Assembly: GCF_918797505.1 (NCBI RefSeq)
Contig: NC_092796.1
Span: forward strand, 28,902,098 to 28,966,097
Origin: Bemisia tabaci
Taxonomy: Eukaryota > Arthropoda > Insecta > Hemiptera > Aleyrodidae
Direction: 5' to 3'
Length of the DNA: 64,000 nt
Below are positions 10,565-20,919 of this stretch, piece by piece. The position numbers and the translations under genes were made by a program. Position 1 is the stretch's first letter. Each line of letters begins with the position of its first letter. A model generated the notes under the pieces. It was not told the DNA's origin and did no database searches. It worked only from the letters and a program-made list of their open reading frames with translations.

Positions 10565-10666
10565 TCATAGGAGACATAACATAGGACAATACTTTTGTTT
10601 CCAGGACCGAATAAAATATGCTATACATATATTAAAAATGTTTATCCATAGACTAACATGCGATTT

Positions 10667-10935
10667 TAAGAGTGATTTGTTAGTTTTGTTGTTGAGATGT
10701 TACAGTAAGCTATTAATCCCTGATAAGTATTTATGAATACACGTTTGGTCTTTCCTTTATACTCATACTTGAATGCAGCACACTCAACGGTAATACGATT
10801 TTTTTTTATAATTATATTTAAAACCAAGTCGGTAAAAATCAGTAACCTAACCAATTTTTACACAAAAAAAAAAAAACGAGTTTATGTCAAAGACAGGAGA
10901 CCGCAGAGTCAAAAGGCGTTACTTAACCTTTTCAG
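10667..10935 (+). repeat. Direct repeat, second copy (pair with 9303-9560)
   Basis: Repeats the first copy in order, but lies inside the inverted-repeat-bounded region whereas the first lies outside it. The end segment reads CGAGTTTATGTCAAAGACAG against CGAGTTTACGTCAAGGAC in copy one. The donor-like GTAAGT is not conserved here. Confidence 0.55.
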
Positions 10936-11446
10936 CACCCCACATCCGTTGTTTAAGACTGGGACGCAAAAAAAGGCAGGTGTGGGATGCGGAAAAGGTT
11001 GGAAAACGCCTTCCTTTAGCCTCCGTCGACACAGACGTTTTTTCAATGTTAATACAAAGATATCTATGGTTATCTACATAAATATGTGCCAACTCGAATG
11101 GCGAAATCGTTAGGGGTCAATTCTTTGGATCAACTAAGACTATTTTGCACATGAAATTATTTCGTCCGAGCCATTTAAAAGGAATGCTGTTCATAGGAGA
11201 GAGGGTCGCACATTCGCACTGACCATTCCACCCTCTTGTTTTCAGTTTGTGCTTTTTATGGTCACCAGAATTAGATAAAGCAGCTCATTAAAATACACCC
11301 AGCGTCAAATTCGGTGTAATTTGTCAATAAAGGTAGCTATAATAATTTTAGAAAATCGATTTTTTTTAGAAAATTTGAGAGACCCCCTTAAAATGGCCCA
11401 AACAAAAATAGCATGTCATAAAACAAATTAGACGGATTTTGGTCCA
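10936..11446. other. Unassigned interior of the inverted-repeat structure
   Basis: No recognised repeat. Plus-strand frames around 10733-11113 begin in the direct repeat and then degenerate in composition. Confidence 0.3.
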
Positions 11447-11667
11447 CACTGGAAAAAAAAAACACATTGGATCTAGAGTCCAGACTCTTAAAAACATCGA
11501 CAAGAAAAAATACTCTTGATTCATTCAGATTTAAGCTTAAATAAAGAACCAAGGCCTCTTAATTTGAGCGGATCTCCTTTTGACTTGATTGAATCAAGAG
11601 TCCGTTTTCTTGTCAATGTTTTCAAGAGTCTGGACTCTAGATCCAGTGTGTTTTTTTTTTTCTAGTG
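11447..11667. mobile_element. Family E hairpin MITE (copy 1)
   Basis: Starts CACTGGAAAAAAAAAACACA and ends with the inverse TTTTTTTTTTTTCTAGTG. ATTGGATCTAGAGTCCAGAC pairs with GTCTGGACTCTAGATCC. The whole element folds as one long hairpin. Confidence 0.85.
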
Positions 11668-12200
11668 CAAAAAGTTGACCACTAAAGTCTATCGCGATAC
11701 TCTCTGCTATCACTATCAAGCTGTCAAGCTCCTGATATCACACGATGCTTTCCTTTGTAGACCACTATAAAGCGACTGAAAACGGTGTCTCCATGAGGGG
11801 CTTGTGGGGATTTTGCGAAGTCCATGACCGGGGGCTGGGGAAGTTGCGCGTCTGCCTACATAGCGCGTGGCGGCCGCGGCCGTAGTGGCAGAGGTGCCGC
11901 GATTAAGGAAGTGACGTAAAGACACGAACCAGAGCTATCGATTTCCCCTCTCCGCTTTCCTACCCTCGCTCCCGCCTCACCTCCCGAATTCCCCCCGAGC
12001 GCCCCCACTGCCCCCGCCCCCCGCCCAAAGCACGGTTTGGCACGGGTGCCCTCACAGTGGTGGCGGGGCCAGCTACAAGTGCGCAATACAACAGCACACC
12101 TCAAGGGAATTTCTCGTGCCACCAATACACCCCCGCCGCCCCCACCTGTGCCCCCTAACCCCCCGTCACGCCCTTCGCACGGTTGCCAACCCACCAAACG
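11668..12200. other. GC-rich unassigned segment
   Basis: C-rich on the plus strand, with many CpG dinucleotides and short C tracts. Overlapping minus-strand frames (11716-12197) are Gly/Arg-rich, as expected from GC content, and are not called. A regulatory or first-exon role is possible but unsupported. Confidence 0.35.
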
Positions 12201-13196
12201 TTAACAACCGATGATTGTTCGAATAATGCGAAGTTCTATGAAATCTGACCCACCTGAGTGTCGTTGGTTGCAAGATGGTCGGGACGAAAAACCGCTTTTC
12301 TCGATTGAGGTGATACATTTAAGCTCAATAGTAAAGGTTTCGTAATGCTTTCTACCCTGTAGCGTAAAGTCCGGATCGAAGTCAACGCTTAAGTTCACTA
12401 AATGATGACGAATCCCTTGAATGTTGAGCAATTTGTTTTATAAAGAAGAAGTCAGTTGATTTTTTGCGACGGAATATGCTGTACTGAGGGAGGAGGGGGG
12501 GGGGGGGAGAATGTTCGCATTAGAGTTACAGAGTTACAAAAAAACCGGTTATATACAATCTCAACTCAAAGGTGTATCCGATATTTGGCGAGTGTTCAAT
12601 TAAAGCAAACCGAGTCAGAAATGGGTGAATAGGTGGACTGTTGCGTACCGTTTCCATAGAAACAATCAAAAGTCCACAAAGAACGAGCGAAATTCTAGTA
12701 GACTTAATAAGACTTAGACTTAACCGATATATTGATACCAATTTCAGGGTTACCTGAGACTAAAAAGTGTTTTGCCAATCGTTTGGCAACACAGCCCTCC
12801 CTCTTGTTGGGAACCCTCTCGTGGACTGGTGGTGGACTGTTACGCTCATTTCCGTGACCCAACGTCCTTTAACATGACCTCTCGCCGCTGACAATCAAAA
12901 TGGAATCACAAATTTCGGCGCTCTGCCCCCCCCCCCCCCCCCCCCCAAGTATCTGATCCGCAGGCTTTTGTTGCCGAATCGGACAACAGATTGTCGCTTT
13001 TGACGTCGCAACTTATCCGTCAAACACGGCCTACGCGCGTCTATTAAAATTCTTCCGCCTGATTTCGCGATTTTTTAAAAAAATTAAGGAGCCTCAGTCG
13101 ATCTATAGGCTTCAAGAAGTATTTGTTATTATGTGCGTCATTTAGTATAGACATGACTTTATTTTTTTCCTCTGAAGAAATAACCATGAAACATGT
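12201..13196. other. Unassigned interior of the inverted-repeat structure
   Basis: Contains a C tract of 21 at 12926-12946 and a G tract near 12500. A 76-codon minus-strand frame (12201-12431) has reasonable amino-acid balance but no start, splice or family support. If the structure is a mobile element this is where a transposase or replicase would be expected, and none is recognisable. Confidence 0.3.
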
Positions 13197-13719
13197 CGAT
13201 GATCGTTAGAGGACTCTAATATATCACATGTTTAAATCAAGTCTAAGTTTAAACGAGAGAAAACTCGATAGACGTGTGGCTCCTTCAAATCAGTAGCTAT
13301 GCAATTTGTGCGACTCTGGGTATAAAATACTGCTGTGCCAAGGAAGAACACCGCATGAACTTTCAGACATTGTCACATTTCCTTCAATAAAACCATAATT
13401 TACTGGGAAAATCGTGAATTTTTTACTTCAATTTTTTTCAGAAAATTTTGTCTACAATTGCGTGTAAAGTGTCTGAAAATTTGAAGGAAAAATACCCATA
13501 ATTGTTCTCAAAAATACATGTTTTATCTGCGGCAATTCGGCAACTCTCGAATGTTCATACGACGTTCTTCCTTAGTACAGCAGAATAGTTGTATCGTGCA
13601 TTTTACTCACAAAGGGGTGTGCGAGACTTCGATAATGAAAACTATTGATGCACATATAGATTGATTAGTTCTAGATCTTCTGTCTCCCTTTACCTGAGGG
13701 CAGTCAATGGTTTCAACAG
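13197..13719 (-). repeat. Right arm of the 3.8 kb inverted-repeat structure, interrupted
   Basis: Inverse of 9883-10152, ending TGGTTTCAACAG. The arm is split by a D element (13330-13584); removing it leaves about 268 bp, matching the left arm's length. Words such as GGCTCCTTCAAATCAG and CATTTTACTCACA mirror the left arm. Confidence 0.8.
13330..13584. mobile_element. Family D MITE (copy 2) inside the right arm
   Basis: Left end CTGCTGTGCCAAGGAAGAAC, right end GTTCTTCCTTAGTACAGCAG. It interrupts the inverted-repeat arm, so it inserted after that structure was in place. Confidence 0.8.
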
Positions 13720-13924
13720 CTAGTGAGTTATCTCCATCCTTCGAATAATATGCGAATGTTTTGCCCAACAATGTCTAGCAAAATTTCTCTCTAAAAATGC
13801 AATAAATGCGAACAGTTTGAAACATTGCTACAGAGTTGCGTTCGTATATGTATAGTTTTTGAGTCAATGTACTTTGTTAATAATATTTCAATTTATAAAC
13901 GAAGGGTATCTTCGCGTGTTCATT

Positions 13925-13995
13925 TCACTTAGTAGTTTCCCCTTAAACACGAAATTCATCAAATTTCAGACGCCTGCAAATTCTCTATTGTGTAG
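13925..13995 (-). repeat. Family R dispersed repeat (copy 1)
   Basis: ATTCATCAAATTTCAGACGC followed by CTGCAAATTCTCTATTG is the inverse of segments at 37440-37560 and 46863-46925. Confidence 0.6.
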
Positions 13996-14350
13996 AAATG
14001 CCAAGGAAAAATTTTCCTGACTATCCTCAAAAAGTAATGTTTTACACTGGAAAAAAAAAAAAAAAAAAAACACATTGGATCTAGAGGAGTCCAGACTCTT
14101 GAAACATTGACAAGAAAATGGACTCTTGATTCAATCAGATTTAAGCTTAAATCAAAAGGGAATCCGCTCAAATTAAGAGGCTTGGTTCTTGATTTAAGCT
14201 TAAATCTGATTGAATCAAGAGTATATTTTTTCTTGTCGATGTTTTTAAGAGTCTGGACTCTAGATCCAATGTGTTTTTTTTTCCAGTGTATGAGGGGAAG
14301 TTTGGCAATTCCTGAAGGCTCATACGGCATTTTCCCCTAGCATGATAGCC
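13996..14350. mobile_element. Truncated D element split by an E hairpin
   Basis: The middle part of a D element (CAAGGAAAAATTTTCCTGAC, then TCCTCAAAAAGTAATG) ends at TTTTA (14044). It resumes after the E element with GGGGAAGTTTGGCAATTCC and the end TCATACGGCATTTTCCCC. The left D terminus is missing. Confidence 0.6.
14045..14288. mobile_element. Family E hairpin MITE (copy 2), TA flanks
   Basis: Ends CACTGGAAAAAA and TTTTTTTTTCCAGTG, flanked on both sides by TA, consistent with a TA target duplication. It inserted into a truncated D element. A hairpin of about 240 bp with open frames on both strands that simply mirror each other. Confidence 0.85.
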
Positions 14351-14725
14351 TTAAGGTATCTATTATAACGAAAGCGGATTCCGCGACTTTCAGAAATTAC
14401 TGAAACTGAAGGAGTTCTCTCTCTCTTCGAGTTTCGCAGTGTCCACAAAAATCGACGAGGACAAGTATAGTATCTCTTCCTGGCCTCTGATTCAACTTGA
14501 TCATAGAACAGGTCAAATTTGGATGTACCTAGTCGACGCCTCCTTATAACCCAATGGAGAATTTGCACGAAATAATTTTATTTCTTCAGCTCAGATTGCT
14601 TTATTGTTCGCAGTATTTTATTATAATTTGTTTGATCCCTTATCAGCAAAAATTCAATCAACAACATCTTTTATCGTAGTCGAAGCTTACGGAGCGGCGT
14701 AAATTTTTGTTTTTTCGGATCGATG
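14351..14725. other. Unassigned sequence
   Basis: Nothing recognised. A minus-strand frame of 82 codons (14320-14568) extends from the D remnant and lacks support. Confidence 0.3.
14718..14725. repeat. Left 8 bp target duplication of M element
   Basis: GATCGATG immediately before the CAGGGC terminus, identical to 15553-15560. Confidence 0.85.
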
Positions 14726-15552
14726 CAGGGCAGGATTTACTTACTTGCCGCCCATGGGCCGCCTGTATTTTGCCGCCCCCTTCTCATTCGTTTTAAAACA
14801 TCAATAAAAACCACCAAGTGAACGTGCCGGAGGAGGAGGGGTGCATAAAACGCGTTTACTCGTGTTGGACACATTTTTTGCGAAAGCCCTGTCAACAATA
14901 CTAGCAAAAGTTCACGGAGCTTGGCGCGAAAGTTAAGCTCCGTAAACCTATCTCTGTGTGGATCTGGATCAAGGTCTTCCATTTATATGAAATGAACGAA
15001 AAAATTATGAACGAACAAACATAAATGTGGTTTAATAAAACTTCCGCCGCCGCGCCGCGCTGACCGCACTGTGTTTGGCGCAATGCGTGAAGTATTCATG
15101 CAGTCTTGTAGGCGCTATGCGTTTCACGCCGTCCGCTGCTGACCGCAGGGACCGCGCTGTCTTTGACGCAATGCGTGAAGTATTCATGCAGTCTTGTAGG
15201 CGCTAATATGTGTTACATGCCGACCGCCGCGCCGAGGGTTTCTCCTTTTCATCTCAAGTTCTCGTCATCATTGCTCTCTGCGCCGCGCCGTTCCAGGCCA
15301 AATTCCGTGTTCGGTTTCTCTCTTAGTCTTAACTCGACTAATTAAAGGTGCTGTCTATTGTATCACAGAAAGACGACAAAATTAGAGATATACTCTCAGG
15401 AAATGAGAGATTTGGTCACCTTTTCTCGTTTGTAATTTTTTTTCTGAATCCGATTTTTCTTTATAGCTACATTTAAAAAATTGCAAAATTTGCTGCCCCC
15501 TAAATTTGCCGCCATGGGCCGCGGCCATGTGGCCACCCCTAAATCGGCCCTG
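14726..15552. mobile_element. Family M non-autonomous hAT-type element, 827 bp
   Basis: Starts CAGGGCAGGATTTACTTACT and ends TAAATCGGCCCTG, with further inverted pairs inside (GCCCATGGGCCGC against GCCGCCATGGGCCGCGGCC). CAGGGC termini with an exact 8 bp target duplication (GATCGATG) are the hAT signature. The interior holds two copies, about 88 bp apart, of a module with the core GCAATGCGTGAAGTATTCAT. No transposase frame, so it would depend on an autonomous hAT elsewhere. Confidence 0.9.
15060..15235 (+). repeat. Two tandem modules inside M (GCAATGCGTGAAGTATTCAT core)
   Basis: The core appears from about 15079 and from about 15167, each followed by GCAGTCTTGTAGGCGCT and ending in GCCGWCCGC. 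Equivalent modules occur in families N and Z. Confidence 0.8.
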
Positions 15553-15560
15553 GATCGATG
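15553..15560. repeat. Right 8 bp target duplication of M element
   Basis: GATCGATG, identical to 14718-14725. Confidence 0.85.
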
Positions 15561-15815
15561 ACTATTTGCGCTGGTAGGTATGTTTGCTGCTATGTGGCAA
15601 AAATGAAGGCGAAACTAAAGTGGTCAGAAGGTAAACGCATAGTCTATCCGTATATGGTCTATTCGGTGTGTGTATGTGTGCCTATGCAGAAAAAGTGAAG
15701 GCGACTGGTTGATGAGAGGCGCCGATTCAATTTCTCCCGTCTACCTTAAACTTAAATACACTTTAGGAACCATTACTCGGTCGCCTCTCTCCACGTTTGG
15801 AGTGGAGATCGCATT

Positions 15816-16069
15816 CTGCCGTGCTAAGGAAAAACCTCAAATGAGCCATCAGATGTTATAAAATTTCCCTCAATAAAATACGAATTTACCGAGGAAATTC
15901 TGAATAATTCCCCGCTGATTTTTCAGACGAATTTTGTTTACAATTTAATCTACAACATCTGACTATTTCAAGGAAAAATATTTATAGCTTTCTTCAAAAA
16001 TGAATATTATCTGAGACGAAATTTAACAGCGCTCGAATGCTTATACGACGTTTCTACTTAAGACGGCAG
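15816..16069. mobile_element. Family D MITE (copy 3)
   Basis: Left end CTGCCGTGCTAAGGAAAAAC. The right end TACGACGTTTCTACTTAAGA plus CGGCAG is more degraded. Confidence 0.75.
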
Positions 16070-16101
16070 GATTGGCAACGGATGCTGCGGATCGGGCTGC
16101 T

Positions 16102-16353
16102 CTGCCGTGCAGAGGAAAAACGCCGTATGAACATTCGAGAGTTGCCAAATTTCCCCGGATAAAACATGTATTTTTGAGGAAGATTGTGCTTATTTTTCCT
16201 TGAAATTTTCAGACATTTTAGACGAAATTGCGCACAAAATTGTCTGAAAAAATTGGAGAGAAAAATTCTCGATTTTCCAAGTAAATTAAGGTTTTATTGA
16301 AGGAAATTTGGCAACGTCTGAAGGTTCATACGGCGTTCTTTCCTAGCGCAGCA
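16102..16353. mobile_element. Family D MITE (copy 4, array unit 1)
   Basis: Left end CTGCCGTGCAGAGGAAAAAC, right end CGTTCTTTCCTAGCGCAGCAG (last 21 bases of the element, read 16333-16353). Confidence 0.85.
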
Positions 16354-16508
16354 GCGCTGGCATGCTCAGCGGCGACCTTCTTCTTATTGTTATTCATCAT
16401 TTTGTCGTCTGACGAATCATCTTGTACCGTTTTATCCACGCTTTGTTTCTCCTCACCTCCTTCTCCACTCCAGCGTTGCGACCTTCCTTTTCCATCTGTA
16501 GTATTACA

Positions 16509-16762
16509 CTGCTGTGCCAAAGGAAAAACGCCGTATGAACATTCGAGAGTTGCCAAATTTCCTCGGATAAAACATGTATTTTTGAGGAAGATTGTGCTTA
16601 TTTTTCCTTGAAATTTTCAGACATTTTAGACGAAATTGCGCACAATATTGTCTGAAAAAATTGGAGAGAAAAATTCACGATTTTTCAAGTAAATTAAGGT
16701 TTTATTGAAGGAAATTTGGCAACGTCTGAAGGTTCATACGGCGTTCTTTCCTAGCGCAGCAG
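16509..16762. mobile_element. Family D MITE (copy 5, array unit 2)
   Basis: Left end CTGCTGTGCCAAAGGAAAAA, with the same right end as unit 1. The interior differs from unit 1 at only a few positions. Confidence 0.85.
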
Positions 16763-16917
16763 CGCTGGCATGCTCAGCGGCGACCTTCTTCTTATTGTTA
16801 TTCATCATTTTGTCGTCTGACGAATCATCTTGTACCGTTTTTATCCACGCTTTGTTTCTCCTCACCTCCTTCTCCACTCCAGCGTTGCGACCTTCCTTTT
16901 CCATCTGTAGTATTACA

Positions 16918-17171
16918 CTGCTGTGCCAAAGGAAAAACGCCGTATGAACATTCGAGAGTTGCCAAATTTCCCCGGATAAAACATGTATTTTTGAGGAAGA
17001 TTGTGCTTATTTTTCCTTGAAATTTTCAGACATTTTAGACGAAATTGCGCACAATATTGTCTGAAAAAATTGGAGAGAAAAATTCACGATTTTTCAAGTA
17101 AATTAAGGTTTTATTGAAGGAAATTTGGCAACGTCTGAAGGTTCATACGGCGTTCTTTCCTAGCGCAGCAG
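16918..17171. mobile_element. Family D MITE (copy 6, array unit 3)
   Basis: Left end as in unit 2, and the interior is almost identical. Its spacer (17172-17325) shows the first drift, including TCCGCTTCAGCG instead of TCCACTCCAGCG. Confidence 0.85.
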
Positions 17172-17325
17172 CGCTGGCATGCTCAGCGGCGACCTTCTTC
17201 TTATTGTTATTCATCATTTTGTCGTCTGACGAATCATCTTATACCGTTTTATCCACGCTTTGTTTCTCCTCACCTCCTTCTCCGCTTCAGCGTTGCGACC
17301 TTCCTTTTCGATCTGTAGTATTACG

Positions 17326-17584
17326 CTGCTGTGCTAAAGGAGAAAACGCCGTATGAAAATTCGAGAGTTGCCAAATTTCCTCTGATAAAGTGTTCATTTT
17401 TGAGGAAAGCTATGAATATTATTCCTTGAAATTGTTACCTAGGAACATTAGGTGAAATTGCGAACAAAATTATCTGAATAATTGGAGGACAATTTTTTAC
17501 AAATTTTCCCAAAAATTCGTGATTTGCCGAAGGAAATCTGGCAACGCCTAAAGGTTCATGCGTCGTGTTTCCTTAGCAAGGCAG
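17326..17584. mobile_element. Family D MITE (copy 7), diverged array terminus
   Basis: Left end CTGCTGTGCTAAAGGAGAAA, right end GTGTTTCCTTAGCAAGGCAG. The interior is much more diverged than units 1-3, so this is probably the older resident against which the array duplicated. Confidence 0.8.
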
Positions 17585-17642
17585 TACAACTAGGCGCAAT
17601 ATACATTTCAGAAGGACCCGCACCAAAATTTCAAGAAATGTA

Positions 17643-18195
17643 ATGGAACAATAGACAAGGTACGAATTTAAGCAATCTGATACATGTTTCTCAACCAGAA
17701 TTTCACGTAAAACACGATTCACACAATGAAAATTACTGAAACCAACTCCTAACGAAGATATTAAAGTTTTTATTTCACATTGAATACGAGGAATTTGAAC
17801 TGCCCGCTCATACAAGAGACTCAAAGCTCTACGTGAGTCTAATCGTGCACTACAACGGTTTCAGCAATCTTCTCAATCGAGCAATGTTCATTTCCCACCA
17901 TGTGTTGTTCAAACTATAAGCAATTTGCTATAGCTGAGCCAAAGCGTCAAGATTGAGGTTGCCTGATTTTTATTTCGCAGAGATTGTTATGAAACGTTTA
18001 GCGCGCGATGTGAATCACGTAGAGCATTGAGTTTCCATAAGCGGGCGGTTTGAATTTACGCATCAAGAATCATTAATTATCTTCGTAAGGAGTCAACTTC
18101 GGTAATTTTTGTTGTGCGCATCGTGTTCCACGTGAAATTTTAGTTACAAAACATGTGTCAGAATGCTGAATTTCGTACCTTGTCTAGTGGTCCAT
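17643..18195. mobile_element. Family I element (copy 2), complete
   Basis: The left end ATGGAACAATAGACAAGGTA mirrors the right end TACCTTGTCTAGTGGTCCAT. The arms continue inward with CACGTAAAACACGATTCACA and its inverse. At about 553 bp it is one of two complete copies. The inner part contains TTTCACATTGAATACGAGGA and its inverse partner near 18050. Confidence 0.8.
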
Positions 18196-18386
18196 TGGGC
18201 GAGGCTAAAGTTAAGTTCAGAGGTCAACCCTATATACCTTCTAATGATGATTGATTATCAAACTTGTTAAGTACGAAACCGGCCAAATGATGAATGATGA
18301 ATGTCGAGGTGAGCACTTTCCTAGGCGAGTTTTTGTAAGTTAGGTGACGTTTGCCAAGCTAATCGCTCAACCCTTTGGTCATCAGT

Positions 18387-18510
18387 TGGATGTATTTCTG
18401 TCAAACGGAACTATGCGCTCTATGACGTGAGCCCTGTTACGCATGTATTCCTATGGGTCTCAGAGCTCATGTCTTAATGCACATATTTCCGTTTGATAGA
18501 AATACGTCCA
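18387..18510. mobile_element. Family C fold-back MITE (copy 1)
   Basis: Starts TTGGATGTATTTCTGTCAAA (from 18386) and ends TTTGATAGAAATACGTCCA. CGGAACTATGCGC and GAGCCCTG pair across a short loop. Confidence 0.85.
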
Positions 18511-19621
18511 GTTATGATTAGGCTTCCATAACTTTTATACTGTAGGGGAGATACCAGTAGGAGGTCTCTAAAAAGTATTGTCTCTGCTGTTAAAGAATTT
18601 TTTGAGAGGTAAATAAAGTCACGAAGAAAGAAGTTGAAAACGGCTCATGGTTAACTTGACTGTTTTCAGGGTTTTGCACTCTAGTTCTTCCCCAAATATT
18701 AGCGTGCCCCGAGGACACACGGAGGCCGTTGGTATACCACACCGATGGTCTTTGAAAGCAACCCTGTTGAAATAATTTAAATGATAAATTACCAAGATAT
18801 GCCATGCAGCACACAAAACGTGGACGCCAGCATACATCGAATGGCCACATATACATTTTTCAAGCGAGCCCCAGACCTCCGCCTCTTCCACTTCGCAACT
18901 TTAAAACACCTCATAATTATAAAGTCCTTCCTCTTCACCCCTTTTTTTGATAGAAAAACTTCGTACACTGAGAGGAGCTCGGAGAGACACTTCCCTTTAG
19001 TGTCCCTCTGAATTTTAATTTGAGTTTTTCTGTTTTCGAAGAAAATAATAGTATGAGCGGATCTATAAAAATGGAGTATAATAAAATAGAAATCTATCCT
19101 TAACTTTTTTTCACCTCCATGCACCATGTTTTTCTACGAGCTAAAGGTTTTTGTGTCGGAAGTGCAGGATTCACATATCCCTCAATTTTAAAGATTCCAG
19201 AGTCAAACTTGCGCAAAAATTCTAAGTGTTTTGCTTCCCCCATGGATTTGCAAAAAGTTAAGAAAAACCTTTTTCCGGAAAGTGAGGTCCCTTCTTACAG
19301 ATCCAGTCACGTGTATTTTAATCTTATTTTTAATGATAAATCGATTTTCTTGAATCAATAAGTTGATTCAGTCAAAATTTTTCCAGAGTATTTTAACAAA
19401 CGGTGTTAAATAAGTTTTGTTGGAAGTCAGTTCTATTCATGTGGGTTTGGAAAAATGGCGGAGAGCGATGAGGATATTTTTCCTAGATGTGCCGTCCGGA
19501 ATATCCGCGCACTCCATCTTTTCCGCACGTGCTACTTAAAAGCGGCAACTCCAAGGCGTCTAGCCCTCGTCAATTTTTCTCGGTCGCGATGTGTGCCGCG
19601 CGAAGGAGTCCTCGCTTTGGG
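18511..19621. other. Unassigned sequence
   Basis: Nothing recognised with confidence. Overlapping frames of 76-112 codons on both strands between 18590 and 19127, and a 63-codon frame at 19455, conflict with each other and lack splice or promoter context. Confidence 0.3.
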
Positions 19622-19756
19622 TCAATTCGTCGCTCATCTGACGTAAGAACGTAACTCAATTTCCATATGAACCCTAAGCTCCACAGTACTCTATGCTTTT
19701 CCGGGCTCACGTGGAAATATAGATACGCCCTTACGTCAGAGGAGCGACGAATTTAG
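19622..19756. mobile_element. Family P fold-back element (copy 2)
   Basis: AATTCGTCGCTCATCTGACG on the left mirrors CGTCAGAGGAGCGACGAATT on the right. Inner pairs GTAACTCAATTTCC and GGAAATATAGATACGC are less perfect. Confidence 0.75.
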
Positions 19757-20671
19757 GTACCATTGAATCTACAAGTCTCCAATGAAATCGCCTCGTTCAA
19801 ACCGATTGGCTTCCCAATATTATTTTCACTTAGTCTCAATCTTCAGTCCTTCGTCATGGTCGGCGCATCAACACCAGAGAGGATTGCCAAATCACCATTT
19901 TCCTCCTTCAATACACAGGCATAGGTATTTTTTCCTTGATAACTTTGACAATATGCATTTCTGGAATGCACATTCCGTCTTATGTCATTCTGCATTGGAT
20001 TCGTGGCCGCAAAAAATAAAATCAAGGTTTATGGGACAGAGTAATGAGCATACGGGTCGAAACTTTTCAAGTGGGCCTCTTGGAGTGCTCCAATCAAAAG
20101 TTGTATCGATAAGTTTCCATCAGCCTCCACGCGTTAATCTATCAAGTCCCTTAAACAATGGAAAAGTCAGTTGAAACTAAATTTCATTAATTCTGAGGGT
20201 ACATCTCCAGGATCGCGTTAGAAACGAGACCTTGGGAGATCATGAATGTCAAACAGACTTTCGTTCATAAAATTATGAAAAAATATCTTCAATGGTTATG
20301 TGTTTAGAAAATTTCAGGAGACAAGTTGCTGAAAAGGGGCTGCCCTACATTGGGTTCCTCATGGGAGAAAGCGCAGAGGGCGCCTGGTGAGGGTGGAAGA
20401 ATGAGATAGACACAGATACCGGCAACCGCCAAAGCAACCTGAAGTTTCAATTTGCTCGTTTCTGGTCACTATAAAGCTGCGGCTCCAGACGCGGAAAATT
20501 TGAAAAAGCGTGTTTCAAACCGTACTCTTTGCACTTGAAGGAGTAGATGCCACACTTCATTTTAGTGACTTGGCGGACAAGGCATATAAGTGCCGTTTTG
20601 GAAAAAATGAGTTTCTAATTATTTCAAGTAAAAGTATAGTCTTGCTGCATATCTTGAGAAAAATTCGCTCC
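19757..20671. other. Unassigned sequence
   Basis: A 130-codon plus-strand frame (19782-20174) has Ser/His-rich composition without signals. Part of 20560-20620 (CATATAAGTGCCGTTTTGGA) resembles 43210-43260, so some of this region is an unnamed dispersed repeat. Confidence 0.3.
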
Positions 20672-20919
20672 TCAATAGACGAAGCTATAGACAAAGAAGA
20701 AAATGGAGCAATCCTATCGGTGGAATCAGATGGTTGCAATGGATAAAAGAGGTAGTAATAGACCAACTAACGGCAACCCACGAGAGACCCTATGATTAGT
20801 CCATCATTTTTCCTCTCACCTGTAACTAACCACCCGTTTCAACCAATGAGAGCGCTTCATTTGCTACTTGTCTCCTTTGTCTGTCGCTTTGTCTATCAAT
20901 CTCAATAATCAGCCCGCAG
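20672..20919. mobile_element. Family G element (copy 2)
   Basis: The left arm with AGACAAAGAAGAAAATGGAG and ATCCTATCGG mirrors ACCAATGAGAGCGC and CTTTGTCTATCAATC on the right, ending CAATAATCAGCCCGC. GACCAACTAACGGCAACCCA is the family core. Confidence 0.75.

Larger units (their letters stand above)
16102..17325 (+). repeat. Tandem array: three 408-409 bp units of D element plus spacer
   Basis: Units start at 16102, 16509 and 16918. Each holds a 252-254 bp D element (CTGCCGTGC or CTGCTGTGC to GCGCAGCAG) and a unique spacer of about 155 bp beginning CGCTGGCATGCTCAGCGG and running to GTAGTATTACA. Units are nearly identical, with single-base differences and one T insertion, so the array expanded recently. 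A fourth, clearly diverged D copy follows. Confidence 0.9.

Noticed and set aside
13959..14340. 123-codon minus and 77-codon plus frames
   Set aside because: Both are read-through of the E hairpin at 14045-14288.
16297..17356. Three near-identical 80-104 codon frames
   Set aside because: They are the same stretch repeated in the D tandem array and include transposon termini.
19782..20174. 130-codon plus-strand frame
   Set aside because: Low-quality composition, no acceptor, promoter or conserved motif.
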